Shown piece after piece: positions 19,566 to 29,003 of a DNA stretch of 64,000 nt; position 1 is the stretch's first letter; every line of letters begins with the position of its first letter. The stretch lies in contig JAKBLM010000003.1 of NCBI GenBank assembly GCA_021832085.1, forward strand, positions 97,653 through 161,652, given 5' to 3'. Source of the DNA: Acidobacteriota bacterium. GTDB taxonomy: Bacteria > Acidobacteriota > Terriglobia > Acidiferrales > UBA7541. The position numbers and the translations under genes were made by a program. The notes below the pieces were generated by a model. The model made no database searches and had not been told where the DNA came from. It saw only the letters and a list, made by a program, of their open reading frames with translations.

Positions 19566-20294
19566 ATGTTTCGGACGCTATTGGCGGTGACGGTGCTGGC
19601 GCTATTTGCGCTGGTGGTGGGATTGCCGTTGCTGTTACTGGCGTGGATTTCCGGGACGATCGGGCCGTTTTATCCGGCGGCTGCCTTGGGATTTCGGCTG
19701 GCGTTGACCCTGGCGGGAGTGCGTACGCGTGTGGACGGACGGGAAAACATTCCGGCCGGGGCGTGCCTCTACATGGCCAATCACACGAGCGCGGTGGATC
19801 CGATCGCGGTGCTAATTTCGCTGCCGGGGCGGGTTGCCTTTCTGGCGAAGCAGGAACTGTTTCGGATTCCGTTGCTGGGGTGGGCCATGCGGAAGGCGGG
19901 CTTTATCCCGGTGGACCGCTCGAGCAGGGAATTGGCGGCAGCCAGCGCCGGGCTTGCGGTGGAACAGCTGCAGAAGGGCGCGTCGATGGTGATCTACCCG
20001 GAAGGAACGCGCAGCCCGGACGGGCGGCTGTTGCCGTTCAAGCGGGGCGGTTTCCTGATGGCGATTCGTGCCGGACGGCCGGTGGTGCCGATCACGATTA
20101 CCGGGGCCGAACGCGTGCTGCCGAAAGGAGCGAAGTGGCTGCGGGCGGGAGAGATCCGGCTGCAGTGCCACCGCCCGATCGACGTCAGCCGGTACCAGGA
20201 GAAAGACCGGGAAAAGCTGCTCGACCAGGTGCGCGAAGTGATTGCGAGCGGCTTGCCCGAGGAATTGCGGCAGGCGGAGCTTCCCGGGGGTTAA
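19566..20294 (+). CDS. plsC: 1-acyl-sn-glycerol-3-phosphate acyltransferase
   Basis: About 242 residues. It makes phosphatidic acid from lysophosphatidic acid at the inner membrane. N-terminal hydrophobic segment (LLAVTVLALFALVVGLPLLL). Acyltransferase block I is NHTSAVDP (H-x4-D), block III is YPEGTRSPDG, followed by FKRGGF and VVPITITG. The frame is open to an in-frame GTG near 19497, but the ATG at 19566 removes a non-family Arg-rich leader. The ribosome site is weak, so the start is uncertain. Confidence 0.9.
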   Translation: MFRTLLAVTVLALFALVVGLPLLLLAWISGTIGPFYPAAALGFRLALTLAGVRTRVDGRENIPAGACLYMANHTSAVDPIAVLISLPGRVAFLAKQELFRIPLLGWAMRKAGFIPVDRSSRELAAASAGLAVEQLQKGASMVIYPEGTRSPDGRLLPFKRGGFLMAIRAGRPVVPITITGAERVLPKGAKWLRAGEIRLQCHRPIDVSRYQEKDREKLLDQVREVIASGLPEELRQAELPGG

Positions 20295-20521
20295 TTCCCA
20301 CTTTCCATTTTCTCCAACTACTCCAGACAGGCTTCGCAGGACGGGGGCGATTTTTTCGCGCGGCGTGGCCTTCGTTTGGGCGCACGGCAAGATACCACTC
20401 TGCTGGCGCTACATTACACGGCTTGAGCAGCTTGAGTGGAAAGCAGCGAGAAAAGATGGCGAATGAATCGCGTGGCGGGCTGCAGTAAACTGGTGGTAAC
20501 GGGGAAAGGAGGTACAAACCG

Positions 20522-20752
20522 ATGCTGGCAACTGTTTGGGAGAAGACGGGGGAACAATTGGCGGACGCCATCGAAGATGGCGCTGTTGCTGCCAAGAAGG
20601 CTGCTCGCCGGGTAAGCGACGCGGCCGAAGATCTCGCCAATGGCACCCGCCGAACGATCAAGAGGCATCCGGTGGCTACCGCGGCAGCGGCTTGCGCGAT
20701 AGCTTTCGCTTCTGGAATGCTCATAGGCCGCCGGACGACCAAACGGCGCTAA
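20522..20752 (+). CDS. Small DUF883/ElaB-like membrane-anchored protein
   Basis: 76 residues: a charged amphipathic helical N-terminus (QLADAIEDGAVAAKKAARRV), then a single C-terminal membrane helix (VATAAAACAIAFASGMLIG) ending RRTTKRR. This layout matches ElaB/YqjD/DUF883 proteins, which are stress-associated inner-membrane proteins reported to bind ribosomes. A strong AAAGGAGGT ribosome site lies at the expected distance. Single gene. Confidence 0.8.
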   Translation: MLATVWEKTGEQLADAIEDGAVAAKKAARRVSDAAEDLANGTRRTIKRHPVATAAAACAIAFASGMLIGRRTTKRR

Positions 20753-20943
20753 CTCGCGCCGGAATACAGCGAATGGAAAGGCGCGACGGCAAGACATCCT
20801 AGCCGACGCAGCAGCGGCGCCCCACGCGGAAATTCAGCGCGTGGGGCGCCCGAGAAAAAGTGAGAGCCACGCCAGGCAGGAAACCCTTCGCAAAATTGGG
20901 CACTGGAAGTCGTTTTCCCAGTATGGGTGCGGGAAGTGCGCGC

Positions 20944-22005
20944 CTACTGCTTCTTGCGGCGCATGGAGCGGCGTCTCGACTTGACGGCGGGCTGGCGGAG
21001 GGAATCGACCTGGAGCTGGAGGGCGCGGACCTGGCGCTGAAGGTCGGGCAGGTTCGGAAAAGCGGCGACCGATTTCAGCCAGCGCTTGTTCTCCATGGCG
21101 GGATAACCCGAATAGACGGCGCCGGCGGGAACATCGCTCGGAACGCCGCTTTGGGCCGTGAGCACGGCGCCATCGCCGATCGTGAGATGGCCGGCGACGC
21201 CGACCTGGCCGGCAAGGATCACGCGGTTGCCGATGTGGGAAGAGCCGGCCAAGCCGACTTGGCCACAGAGCAGGGTATCCTCGCCAACGCCGCTCGAATG
21301 GCCCACCTGGACAAGGTTATCGAGCTTCGAGCCGCGGCCGATGCGCGTGGTGCCGATGGTGGCGCGATCGATGCAGGTATTGGCCTGGATCTCGACGTCA
21401 TCTTCAATGACGGCGACCCCGGACTGGCGCATCTTGTGCCAATGGCCCTCGGGTGTACGAGCAAAGCCGAAGCCGTCAGAGCCGACGACGGCGCCGTTTT
21501 GCAGCAGCACGCGATCGCCGATGCGACAGCCCTCGCGGACGACCGCGTGGGAATGAGCGAAGAAATCGTCGCCGATCACGGCGTCGCGATAGACGACGAC
21601 GAAGCTGTGCAGAACCGCGTTTTTCCCGATCCGGACGTTCTCATCGACAAACGAATAGGGGCCGATGTGTGCTCCCGGGCCGATTTCGGCGGAGGGGGAA
21701 ACAACGGCGGTAGGATGAATGCCGGGCTCGAAGCGGGGCGCGGGATAGAAAAGATCGATGGCGCGAGCGAAGTCGTAGTAGGGGTGGGCGGAGCGCAGCG
21801 CGGCCAGCGGCATGGGACCGGCATCGGGCCCGGCGACGATGGCCGAGGCACGCGTCTTGCTCACGACACGGCGGTAGCGCGGGTTGGCCAGAAAAGTGAG
21901 GTCGCCCGGTCCAGCCTCGGCCAGGCCGGCCACGCCGGTGATCTCGAGTTCGGGATCGCCTTCGACGCGGCAGCCAAGACGTTCGGCAAGTTCGGCCAGT
22001 TTCAT
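20944..22005 (-). CDS. lpxD: UDP-3-O-acylglucosamine N-acyltransferase
   Basis: 353 residues. LpxD adds the N-linked acyl chain in lipid A synthesis. The N-terminal uridine-binding domain (LGCRVEGDPELEITGVAGL, DLTFLANPRY) is followed by a left-handed beta-helix of hexapeptide repeats (IHPTAVVSPSAEIGPGAHIG onward). The catalytic His is in NLVQVGHSSGVG. The C-terminus is a basic helix (RRRSMRRKKQ). It shows the organism makes an LPS outer membrane. No other lipid A gene is adjacent, so it is apparently a stand-alone gene. Confidence 0.95.
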   Translation of the reverse strand: MKLAELAERLGCRVEGDPELEITGVAGLAEAGPGDLTFLANPRYRRVVSKTRASAIVAGPDAGPMPLAALRSAHPYYDFARAIDLFYPAPRFEPGIHPTAVVSPSAEIGPGAHIGPYSFVDENVRIGKNAVLHSFVVVYRDAVIGDDFFAHSHAVVREGCRIGDRVLLQNGAVVGSDGFGFARTPEGHWHKMRQSGVAVIEDDVEIQANTCIDRATIGTTRIGRGSKLDNLVQVGHSSGVGEDTLLCGQVGLAGSSHIGNRVILAGQVGVAGHLTIGDGAVLTAQSGVPSDVPAGAVYSGYPAMENKRWLKSVAAFPNLPDLQRQVRALQLQVDSLRQPAVKSRRRSMRRKKQ

Positions 22006-22169
22006 CGCTCGCTCCTTGGTCGTGTTCGTGAGTATCCCAATGGTTTTCCTTTATACCAGAGACCGCGCCAGATGGTCTGCGCGGCAAACGCCACGATGTG
22101 GAGGAGGCACTGTTTCCCGCGAGACTTGAAGCGGAGCGCCAAGCGGCGTTGGGCAAGCTCGGGTGCGGA

Positions 22170-22679
22170 CTATTCCGATGAGGGGCCGAACAGGTCCCCC
22201 TGGGAAACGGGAGCGGCCGGAGAGGGACGAGCGCGGCGCGAAGCGCCAACCACGCCGAGAACAACAAATTCGGTGAGCGCGGTGCGGGGGATGAAGATGT
22301 GCAAGCTGTTGCCGTTGCTATCGGGCGGGGTGATCTGGATGCCGTATTCGAGCAGGACGAGCAAGTCGTTGGGGACCAGACCCTCGATCTGGTCGCCGTC
22401 GACGAAACGCAGCCGAACCCACAAACCCGCCTGACGGGGGCGGCTGAGGAAGGCTTTTCTAGCGGGGGCGAAGGGATGATCAAATTCGCGAACAAAATGG
22501 ATGCTCTTGATCTCGGCGAGTGGAATGGCGCGGTGTTCGCCCGTTAAGGAGAGCAGGTCGACGGCTTCGCCGTGCCCAAGTTGGGCCGGGTCGAGATAGC
22601 CGGGCTCCGATTTGCGGTCGAGCCAGACAACCACGACCTTTTTAAAAGTCGAAGTGGGCTTATGACGATGCAATGGCAA
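22170..22679 (-). CDS. Conserved-looking hypothetical protein
   Basis: 169 residues, soluble, beta-rich. The N-terminal half contains KKVVVVWLDRK and HRAIPLAEIKSIHFVREF. The middle has LWVRLRFVDGDQIEGLVPNDL, and the end a proline/serine-rich tail. The pattern of short strands around 'VRLRF.DG..IEG' resembles PilZ-like or Sm-like small barrels, but I cannot assign a family. It lies upstream of lpxD on the same strand (164-base gap) and divergent from the Xer recombinase. Confidence 0.7.
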   Translation of the reverse strand: MPLHRHKPTSTFKKVVVVWLDRKSEPGYLDPAQLGHGEAVDLLSLTGEHRAIPLAEIKSIHFVREFDHPFAPARKAFLSRPRQAGLWVRLRFVDGDQIEGLVPNDLLVLLEYGIQITPPDSNGNSLHIFIPRTALTEFVVLGVVGASRRARPSPAAPVSQGDLFGPSSE

Positions 22680-22874
22680 CGAGACGGTTGCCCTCTGGCG
22701 GTGAGTATGCTATGTTAAGCCGCTGTTGGTGTCAAGTGCTTGTAGTCGAGTGGGTTAGGGTGGGTTTCCCCCGCTCCTGATACCCATCCCAGCCAGAGGT
22801 GTTCAGCCCGGTCCCAAGGCATATTTGGAGCTGTTCGTGGCAAGCAGAAAAACAACCGATAGCCGGCGGCAGCG

Positions 22875-23807
22875 TTGGGCGGGACAATTCCAAAGAAAGC
22901 TAATCAATTGATTCAGAAAGGCTTGCAGATACCTATCCGCTCGTTTCTGACCTACTTGAGGGTGGAAAAGGGGCGGTCGGAGAACACGCTGCTGGCCTAT
23001 GGGCGTGATTTGGCTCAATTTGCCGCCTTTGCCGCCGAGCGAGGCAAGGGCCTCGAAGGTATTGACCGTGGCGACATCCTGGATTATCTCAAGAGCCTGT
23101 ACGGTCGAGGGCTCGACAGCCGGAGCGTGGCGCGGCATCTGGTCACGCTGAGAAACTTCTTCCGGTTTGCGTTGAGAGAGGGGATGATCCCGGCTGATCC
23201 GGCCGAACACCTGCAATCCCCGAAAATCCGTTCACAACTGCCCAGCTTCCTGAGCATTGAGGAAGTGGACCGGCTGATGGCGCAGCCCGACCCGAAAACT
23301 CCGCACGGGCTGAGGGACAAAGCGATGCTGGAGCTGCTGTATGCGACCGGCATGCGCGTCTCGGAGATGCTTTCGCTCAAATTGGACGATATCCGCTTTG
23401 AAATGGGGTACTTGCGTTGCATCGGAAAGGGGAACAAGGAGCGGCTGGTGCCGGTGGGCCGGCAAGCGCTGGGAGCGGTGGAGCGGTACCTGCGGGAAGG
23501 GCGGGCGAAACTTCTGAAGCGCAAAACGAGTCCTTATGTTTTTGTGAACCAGATGGGTGGGCGATTGGGACGCGTGGGATTCTGGAAGATCCTGGCAGCG
23601 TACGGACGAAAGGCGAAACTGCGGGTACGGCTTTCGCCGCACAAGCTCCGGCATAGTTTCGCGACGCACCTGCTCGAGCGCGGGGCGGACCTGCGCTCGG
23701 TGCAGCTGATGCTGGGACACTCAGATATAGCGACGACACAGATTTACACGCATGTGGTGCAGGACCGGCTGAAGCAAGTCTACAAAGCTCATCATCCGCG
23801 CGCCTGA
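22875..23807 (+). CDS. XerC/XerD-type tyrosine recombinase
   Basis: About 300 residues with the N-terminal SAM-like DNA-binding domain (FLTYLRVEKGRSENTLLAYGRDL) and the catalytic domain. Catalytic residues visible are Arg in LYATGMRVSEML, the Lys loop IGKGNKER, HKLRH and LLGHSDIATTQIYTHV with the nucleophilic Tyr. Length and motifs fit the chromosome dimer-resolution recombinases. There are no phage or integron genes around it, so it is unlikely to be a mobile integrase. The start is a TTG in either of two positions (22875 or 22908); neither has a strong ribosome site. Confidence 0.92.
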   Translation: MGGTIPKKANQLIQKGLQIPIRSFLTYLRVEKGRSENTLLAYGRDLAQFAAFAAERGKGLEGIDRGDILDYLKSLYGRGLDSRSVARHLVTLRNFFRFALREGMIPADPAEHLQSPKIRSQLPSFLSIEEVDRLMAQPDPKTPHGLRDKAMLELLYATGMRVSEMLSLKLDDIRFEMGYLRCIGKGNKERLVPVGRQALGAVERYLREGRAKLLKRKTSPYVFVNQMGGRLGRVGFWKILAAYGRKAKLRVRLSPHKLRHSFATHLLERGADLRSVQLMLGHSDIATTQIYTHVVQDRLKQVYKAHHPRA

Positions 23808-23828
23808 GGGCGCCAGCGAGGACAAGCG

Positions 23829-25355
23829 ATGCCCGATTACATGTTTCTGCTGGAAAGCCGCCTCTCCCCCGAGCAGCACGCGGCGCTGGTGCGCGTGCAG
23901 GAGCTGGCACAGGCCCAGGGCGTGAACGTTTACCTGACGGGGGGCGCGGTGCGAGACCTGATCTCGGGGGCGCCGATCCGCGACCTGGACTTTACGGTGG
24001 AAGGCAATCCGGGGTCAATGGTCCGGGAACTCGAAAAGGGCGGGGCGCAGAAAGTGTCGGAGGAGCCGAATCTGCGCCATACCGAGCTGATTTTCCCGGG
24101 TGACGTGGACGGCTCGGTGGCCGAGGCGCGAGACGAGGTGTACGCGCTGCCGGGGACGCGGCCCGAGTTGCATTGGGCGACGATCATGGAGGACCTGCGC
24201 CGGCGGGATTTTTCGGTCAACGCGGTGGCCATCTCGCTCAATCCGGCCAGCCGGGGGCTGCTGCTGGATCCGACCAACGGTCTGGCCGATATCGAGCGCC
24301 GCGAGGTACGGGCGCTTTCGATTCATTGCTTCACGAACCAGCCGGTGCGGCTGCTGCGAATCCTGCGCTATACCGCGCGGTTGGATTTCAAGATGGAGGG
24401 TCGGACAGCGGAATGGTTTGCGCTGGCCATCGAGCGCGGACTCGACAAACAGATTCCGGTGGCCGACGTGGGACAGGAATTGCGGCAGTTGGGCAACGAA
24501 GAACACGTGCTGCCAATCATCAAAGCGTGGGAGTCGCATGGGCTGTTGGGCGCGATCCATCCGCATCTGGCCAAACGGCATCCGGATTACGAGGGACTGG
24601 GGCGGCTGGCGCGGGCATCAGAGCAGATGTCCGCGGCGGGACTGAAGCTGCGGCTCTTCGCGCCGGTGACCTGGTATCTGCTAGGACGGCTGACGCCGCG
24701 CGAGCGTTCGCTCACGCTGCACAAGATGGGTTTGCGTGCCGAAGAGGTGGCGGCCGTCGCCAAGCTGGAGGGGGCGGCGCGGGAGGCAGTGAAGGCGCTC
24801 AAGGGGCGGCAGACCGAAGCGCCGAAGGACGCTTACCGGTACATCGAGCGGATGCCTCGCGACGTGATGGCTTTCGTGCAGGCTGAGCACGCGAACGCAC
24901 GGGTCAACAACAAGTTCCGCAGCTACCTGCAGAAATGGCGCCCCTTGCGGCTCAGCCTGCCCGCCGGCGAACTGGAAGCGCTCGGCGTGGAGCGGGGACC
25001 GCAATTCGACCGGATCCTCGAACAGTTCTTTGAACTCGAGTTGAAGGGGAAAGGGAAGACGGCCATCGACCGGGCACGGCTGCTCCGGCAACTCGCCGGG
25101 ATCAAGCCGGAGCCGAAGAAGGCGGAGAAAAAAGCGGGCAAGGCAGCGGCTGGCGGCAAAGCCGGAGCAGCCAAAGCCGGCACAGAGAAAGCGCCTGCGG
25201 CCAAAGCGCCCACCACGAAAAGCGGTCCGGCGAAAACGGATGCGGCCAAAGTGACTGCGGGAAAGAAAGTTGGCGCGGCGAAAGGCGGCGCGGTGAAGGC
25301 TGGAACGCGCGCCAAGCCTGCGCGCGGACGGAAGAAGGCGGCGGCCGGGCCGTAG
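23829..25355 (+). CDS. CCA-adding/poly(A) polymerase-type nucleotidyltransferase with histone H1-like tail
   Basis: 508 residues. The class II nucleotidyltransferase head is clear: YLTGGAVRDLISG and IRDLDFTVEG with the metal-binding Asp pair, the RRRDFSVNAVAISL motif and PVRLLRILRYTARLDF. It would mature or repair tRNA 3' ends. The middle is helical. From about residue 425 to the end there is an 80-residue Lys/Ala/Gly/Pro tail (KAEKKAGKAAAGGKAGAAKA and onward) with no family counterpart that I know, resembling bacterial histone H1-like tails. The start is 22 bases after the Xer stop. Confidence 0.88.
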   Translation: MPDYMFLLESRLSPEQHAALVRVQELAQAQGVNVYLTGGAVRDLISGAPIRDLDFTVEGNPGSMVRELEKGGAQKVSEEPNLRHTELIFPGDVDGSVAEARDEVYALPGTRPELHWATIMEDLRRRDFSVNAVAISLNPASRGLLLDPTNGLADIERREVRALSIHCFTNQPVRLLRILRYTARLDFKMEGRTAEWFALAIERGLDKQIPVADVGQELRQLGNEEHVLPIIKAWESHGLLGAIHPHLAKRHPDYEGLGRLARASEQMSAAGLKLRLFAPVTWYLLGRLTPRERSLTLHKMGLRAEEVAAVAKLEGAAREAVKALKGRQTEAPKDAYRYIERMPRDVMAFVQAEHANARVNNKFRSYLQKWRPLRLSLPAGELEALGVERGPQFDRILEQFFELELKGKGKTAIDRARLLRQLAGIKPEPKKAEKKAGKAAAGGKAGAAKAGTEKAPAAKAPTTKSGPAKTDAAKVTAGKKVGAAKGGAVKAGTRAKPARGRKKAAAGP

Positions 25356-25390
25356 CGGCAAGTCAGCAGGCAGCGAGGGCCGGGAACGTC

Positions 25391-25399
25391 TGATACAAT
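25391..25399 (+). promoter_or_regulatory. Candidate extended -10 promoter of dnaE
   Basis: TGATACAAT fits a TGn extended -10 and ends only ten bases before the dnaE ATG. No Shine-Dalgarno sequence fits between them, so the message would be nearly leaderless. Confidence 0.5.
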
Positions 25400-25409
25400 A
25401 CCGCGCGGG

Positions 25410-28400
25410 ATGAATTCTTCCGGTTTCGTTCACCTTCACCTGCACACCGATTTCTCGCTGCTGGATGGCGCCTGCGAGATCCACCGCCTGGTGCGGCAGG
25501 CGGAAGAGCAAAAGATGCCCGCGGTCGCGGTTACCGATCACGGGAACCTCTTCGGCGCGGCCAATTTCTACAAGGAAGCGAGCAGCCACGGCATCAAGCC
25601 GATCATCGGCTGCGAGGTCTACACAACGCGGGGCGACCGGCGTGACCGCGAAGGGAACGGCGAACGCCCCAATCACCTGATCCTGCTCTGCGAAAACGAC
25701 GAGGGCTACCGCAACCTCTGTCAACTGGTCAGCGCAGGGTACCTGGAAGGCTTCTACTACAAGCCGCGGATCGACTACGAACTGCTCTCGCAGCACAGCC
25801 GCGGGCTGATCGCGCTTTCCGCCTGCCTGCGTGGCGAGGTTGCCGAATCGCTGATGGAGGAACGCTACGAGCAGGCGCGGGAATCGGCGGGGCGGCTGCG
25901 CGCGATTTTCGGCGAAAACAATTTCTTTCTCGAAGTGCAGGACCAGGGCCTGGAGATTCAGAAGCCGGTGAACCAGCAACTGGTGCGGCTGTCGCGGGAG
26001 ATCGGGACACCGCTGGTGGCCACGAACGACTGCCACTATTTGACGGGCGCCGATTCCCGGGCGCAGGACGTGCTGGTTTGCATCCAGACCAACAGAACGA
26101 TCAGCGATCCGAACCGGATGCATTTTTCGACCGAGCAGTTCTATTTCAAGACGGCCGAAGAAATGGCGCGCGTATTCGCTGAGCTGCCGGAGGCCGTGGC
26201 GCGAACGGTGGAGATCGCCGGGCGCTGCCAGGTGAAAATCGAGCCGGTGGCAAACCCGTTTCCCGATTTCCAGGTGCCCGAGGGCGAGACGGTCGAGAGC
26301 TATTTCGAGAGGGTGGTGCGACAGGGATTCGCCCAGCGGCGCGAGCGGCTGGAGGCGCTGGCGCAGGCCGGGCGGTTGCGGCATTCCCTGGCGGAATACG
26401 AAGCGCGGCTCAACGACGAGATCGAGATCATCCGGAAGATGCGCTTTTCCGGCTATTTCCTGATCGTGTGGGATTTCATTCACCATGCGCGGTCGCAGGG
26501 CATTCCGGTGGGGCCGGGGCGCGGCTCCGCGGCCGGTAGCCTGGTGAGCTACTCGATGGGAATCACCAACGTGGACCCGCTCGAATACAACCTGCTGTTC
26601 GAGCGGTTTCTGAACCCGGAGCGGGTGTCGATGCCCGACATCGACATCGATTTCTGCATGCGACGGCGGGGCGAGGTGATCGAGTACGTCCGGAAGAAGT
26701 ACGGGGACGAGAACGTGGCGCAGATCATCACCTTCGGCACGCTGGGGGCGAAGCAGGTGCTGCGCGACGCGGCGCGTGCGCTCGATTTCCAGTATGGCGA
26801 GGCCGACCGGCTGGCGAAGCTGGTGCCGAACGAGCTGAACATCACGCTGGACGAGGCGCTGAAAGCGGCGCCGCAGCTGCGTTCGCAGGTGGAACGAGAG
26901 CCGCGCGTGCGCGACCTGATGGAAGTGGCAAAGAGGCTGGAAGGCCTGGCGCGACACGCCTCGACACACGCCGCCGGTGTGGTGATCAGTCCGCGGCCGC
27001 TGCGGGAGATCCTGCCGCTCTACCGGATGGGCGAAGACCAGGTAACCACGCAGTACGACATGAAGGCGCTCGAGCGGCTGGGCCTGCTGAAGATGGATTT
27101 CCTCGGACTGGCGACGCTGACGGTGGTCTTCGACGCGCTGGATCTGGTGGCGCGGAACCGCGGCGAGCGGCTGGAACTGGACCGACTGCCGCTCGACGAC
27201 AAGGATGTCTACCAGCTGTTCTCTCGCGGCGACACGACCGGAATCTTCCAGTTCGAATCGCACGGCATGCGCGACATTTTGCGGCGCTACCAGCCGTCGC
27301 GGCTGGAGGATTTGACCGCGCTCAACGCGCTCTATCGCCCGGGGCCGATCCAGGGCGGCATGATCGACGATTTCATCGACCGCAAGCACGGGCGGAAGAA
27401 AGTGGCCTACGAGCTGCCCGAGCTGCAGGACATTCTGCAGGAGACCTGGGGCGTCATCCTCTACCAGGAACAGGTGATGCAGATCGCCAACCGGCTGGCC
27501 GGGTTCTCGCTGGGCGAAGCCGACTTGCTGCGGCGGGCGATGGGCAAGAAAAAGCGCGAAGAGATGGCCGCGCAGCGGGAAAAATTCCTCGGCGGGGCGC
27601 ACGCGCACGACGTCCCGGCGAAGAAGGCCGAGCGGATTTTCGACCTGATGGCGGAATTCGCGGGCTACGGGTTCAACAAGTCGCATTCCTGCGCCTACGC
27701 CCTGCTGGCCTACCAGACGGCCTACCTGAAAGTACATTACCCGGTCGAGTTCATGGCGGCGCTGCTGACCTCGGAAATCGGGAAGACCGAGAAACTGGTG
27801 CGCTACATCCACGAAGCGCGGGGCATGGGCCTCCAGGTGCTGCCGCCGGACGTGAACGAGAGCGGGTTGTATTTCACGCCGGTGGGGGATTCGATCCGGT
27901 TCGGGCTGGCAGCCGTGAAGAACGTGGGCGAAGGCGCGGCGCAAGGGATCATCGAGGCGCGCGAGCAGCGGGGGAAATTCGGCAGCCTCTTCGAGTTCTG
28001 CGAATCGATCGAGCCGCGGCTGATCAACCGGCGCGTGCTCGAAAGCCTGATCAAAGGCGGCGCGATGGACTGTTTCGGCGCGAGCCGGTCGAGGCTGCTC
28101 GCGGGGATCGATCAGGCGATCGCCCGGGGACAGCGAGTCGGCCAACAGCGCGCCACGGGCCAGCACGGACTGTTTTCGACGGAAATGGGAACCGGGGCGC
28201 CCGAGCCGGAGCTGCCGGAGGGTGAGGAATGGAGCGAAGAGGAACAGCTCGCGGCAGAGCACGCGACGCTGGGCCTCTACATCTCCGGGCATCCGCTCGC
28301 CAAATACTCGGCGCGGCTGCGGGATCTGCGCGTCGTGGAGCTGGGAGCGCTGGAGGAGTGCGAGAACGGGGAAGAGACGCTGGTAGCGGGCGTGGTGGTG

Positions 28401-28868
28401 AACCTGCGCGCGATGCGGTCGCGCAAAGGGGAACGGTGGGCGATCCTGACGCTGCACGACATGACCGGGATGGCCGAGCTGCTGGCGTTTCCCGAGGCGT
28501 TCGGAAGGCTGGAGGCGGCTTTCAAGAGCGGCTCGCCCCTGGTGGTGCGCGGGCGAGTGAACGTGGAGGAAGTTGGCACGCGTGTGGTAGTGATGGACGC
28601 GCGGCCGGTGGAGCAGACGGCGGCGGCACTGCGATCCGAGTTCCGACTGCGGCTGCCGATGGCAGCAGTGAACGAACGGCTGCTCGACGGGCTGGAGGAT
28701 TTGTTTGGCGCGCAACCGGGGTCGTGTCCGGTGATTTTCGAGTTGGTCGATGCGGATGGCACGGTGGTGACGCTGGAAGCCGAGCGAAAGGTGCGAGCCG
28801 ACCGGGAACTGGCGGCCAAAGTGAAGGAACTCTGCGGGTCGGAAGCACAGGTAACGGCGGGCAGCTGA
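25410..28868 (+). CDS. dnaE: DNA polymerase III alpha subunit
   Basis: 1152 residues, close to the E. coli enzyme. The N-terminal PHP domain has HLHLHTDFSLLDGA and AVTDHGNLFG. The palm has the catalytic aspartates in PDIDIDF. The finger segment GRGSAAGSLVSYSMGITNVDP and the helix-hairpin region follow. The C-terminus holds the OB-fold domain (ETLVAGVVVNLRAMRSRKGE). It is the replicative polymerase. Promoter and start lie very close together. accA follows 135 bases downstream, a conserved neighbour in many bacteria. Confidence 0.97.
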   Translation: MNSSGFVHLHLHTDFSLLDGACEIHRLVRQAEEQKMPAVAVTDHGNLFGAANFYKEASSHGIKPIIGCEVYTTRGDRRDREGNGERPNHLILLCENDEGYRNLCQLVSAGYLEGFYYKPRIDYELLSQHSRGLIALSACLRGEVAESLMEERYEQARESAGRLRAIFGENNFFLEVQDQGLEIQKPVNQQLVRLSREIGTPLVATNDCHYLTGADSRAQDVLVCIQTNRTISDPNRMHFSTEQFYFKTAEEMARVFAELPEAVARTVEIAGRCQVKIEPVANPFPDFQVPEGETVESYFERVVRQGFAQRRERLEALAQAGRLRHSLAEYEARLNDEIEIIRKMRFSGYFLIVWDFIHHARSQGIPVGPGRGSAAGSLVSYSMGITNVDPLEYNLLFERFLNPERVSMPDIDIDFCMRRRGEVIEYVRKKYGDENVAQIITFGTLGAKQVLRDAARALDFQYGEADRLAKLVPNELNITLDEALKAAPQLRSQVEREPRVRDLMEVAKRLEGLARHASTHAAGVVISPRPLREILPLYRMGEDQVTTQYDMKALERLGLLKMDFLGLATLTVVFDALDLVARNRGERLELDRLPLDDKDVYQLFSRGDTTGIFQFESHGMRDILRRYQPSRLEDLTALNALYRPGPIQGGMIDDFIDRKHGRKKVAYELPELQDILQETWGVILYQEQVMQIANRLAGFSLGEADLLRRAMGKKKREEMAAQREKFLGGAHAHDVPAKKAERIFDLMAEFAGYGFNKSHSCAYALLAYQTAYLKVHYPVEFMAALLTSEIGKTEKLVRYIHEARGMGLQVLPPDVNESGLYFTPVGDSIRFGLAAVKNVGEGAAQGIIEAREQRGKFGSLFEFCESIEPRLINRRVLESLIKGGAMDCFGASRSRLLAGIDQAIARGQRVGQQRATGQHGLFSTEMGTGAPEPELPEGEEWSEEEQLAAEHATLGLYISGHPLAKYSARLRDLRVVELGALEECENGEETLVAGVVVNLRAMRSRKGERWAILTLHDMTGMAELLAFPEAFGRLEAAFKSGSPLVVRGRVNVEEVGTRVVVMDARPVEQTAAALRSEFRLRLPMAAVNERLLDGLEDLFGAQPGSCPVIFELVDADGTVVTLEAERKVRADRELAAKVKELCGSEAQVTAGS

Positions 28869-29003
28869 GCGGAGAACTTACGAGAAAAGGCTCCGCGGCA
28901 AACGATAGGCGCGAGTCACGGAGACGGGAAGAGCACGCCCCGCAATATTTGGAAAGCGAACCGGGAGATTATTCGGGAGATTATTGAGGCAGGCACCAGG
29001 AAG

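Noticed and set aside
24681..28715. A 1344-residue minus-strand open frame
   Set aside because: It is antisense to the CCA-type gene and dnaE. Its translation is Arg/His/Leu/Pro-rich with no domains, as expected for a shadow frame in GC-rich DNA.
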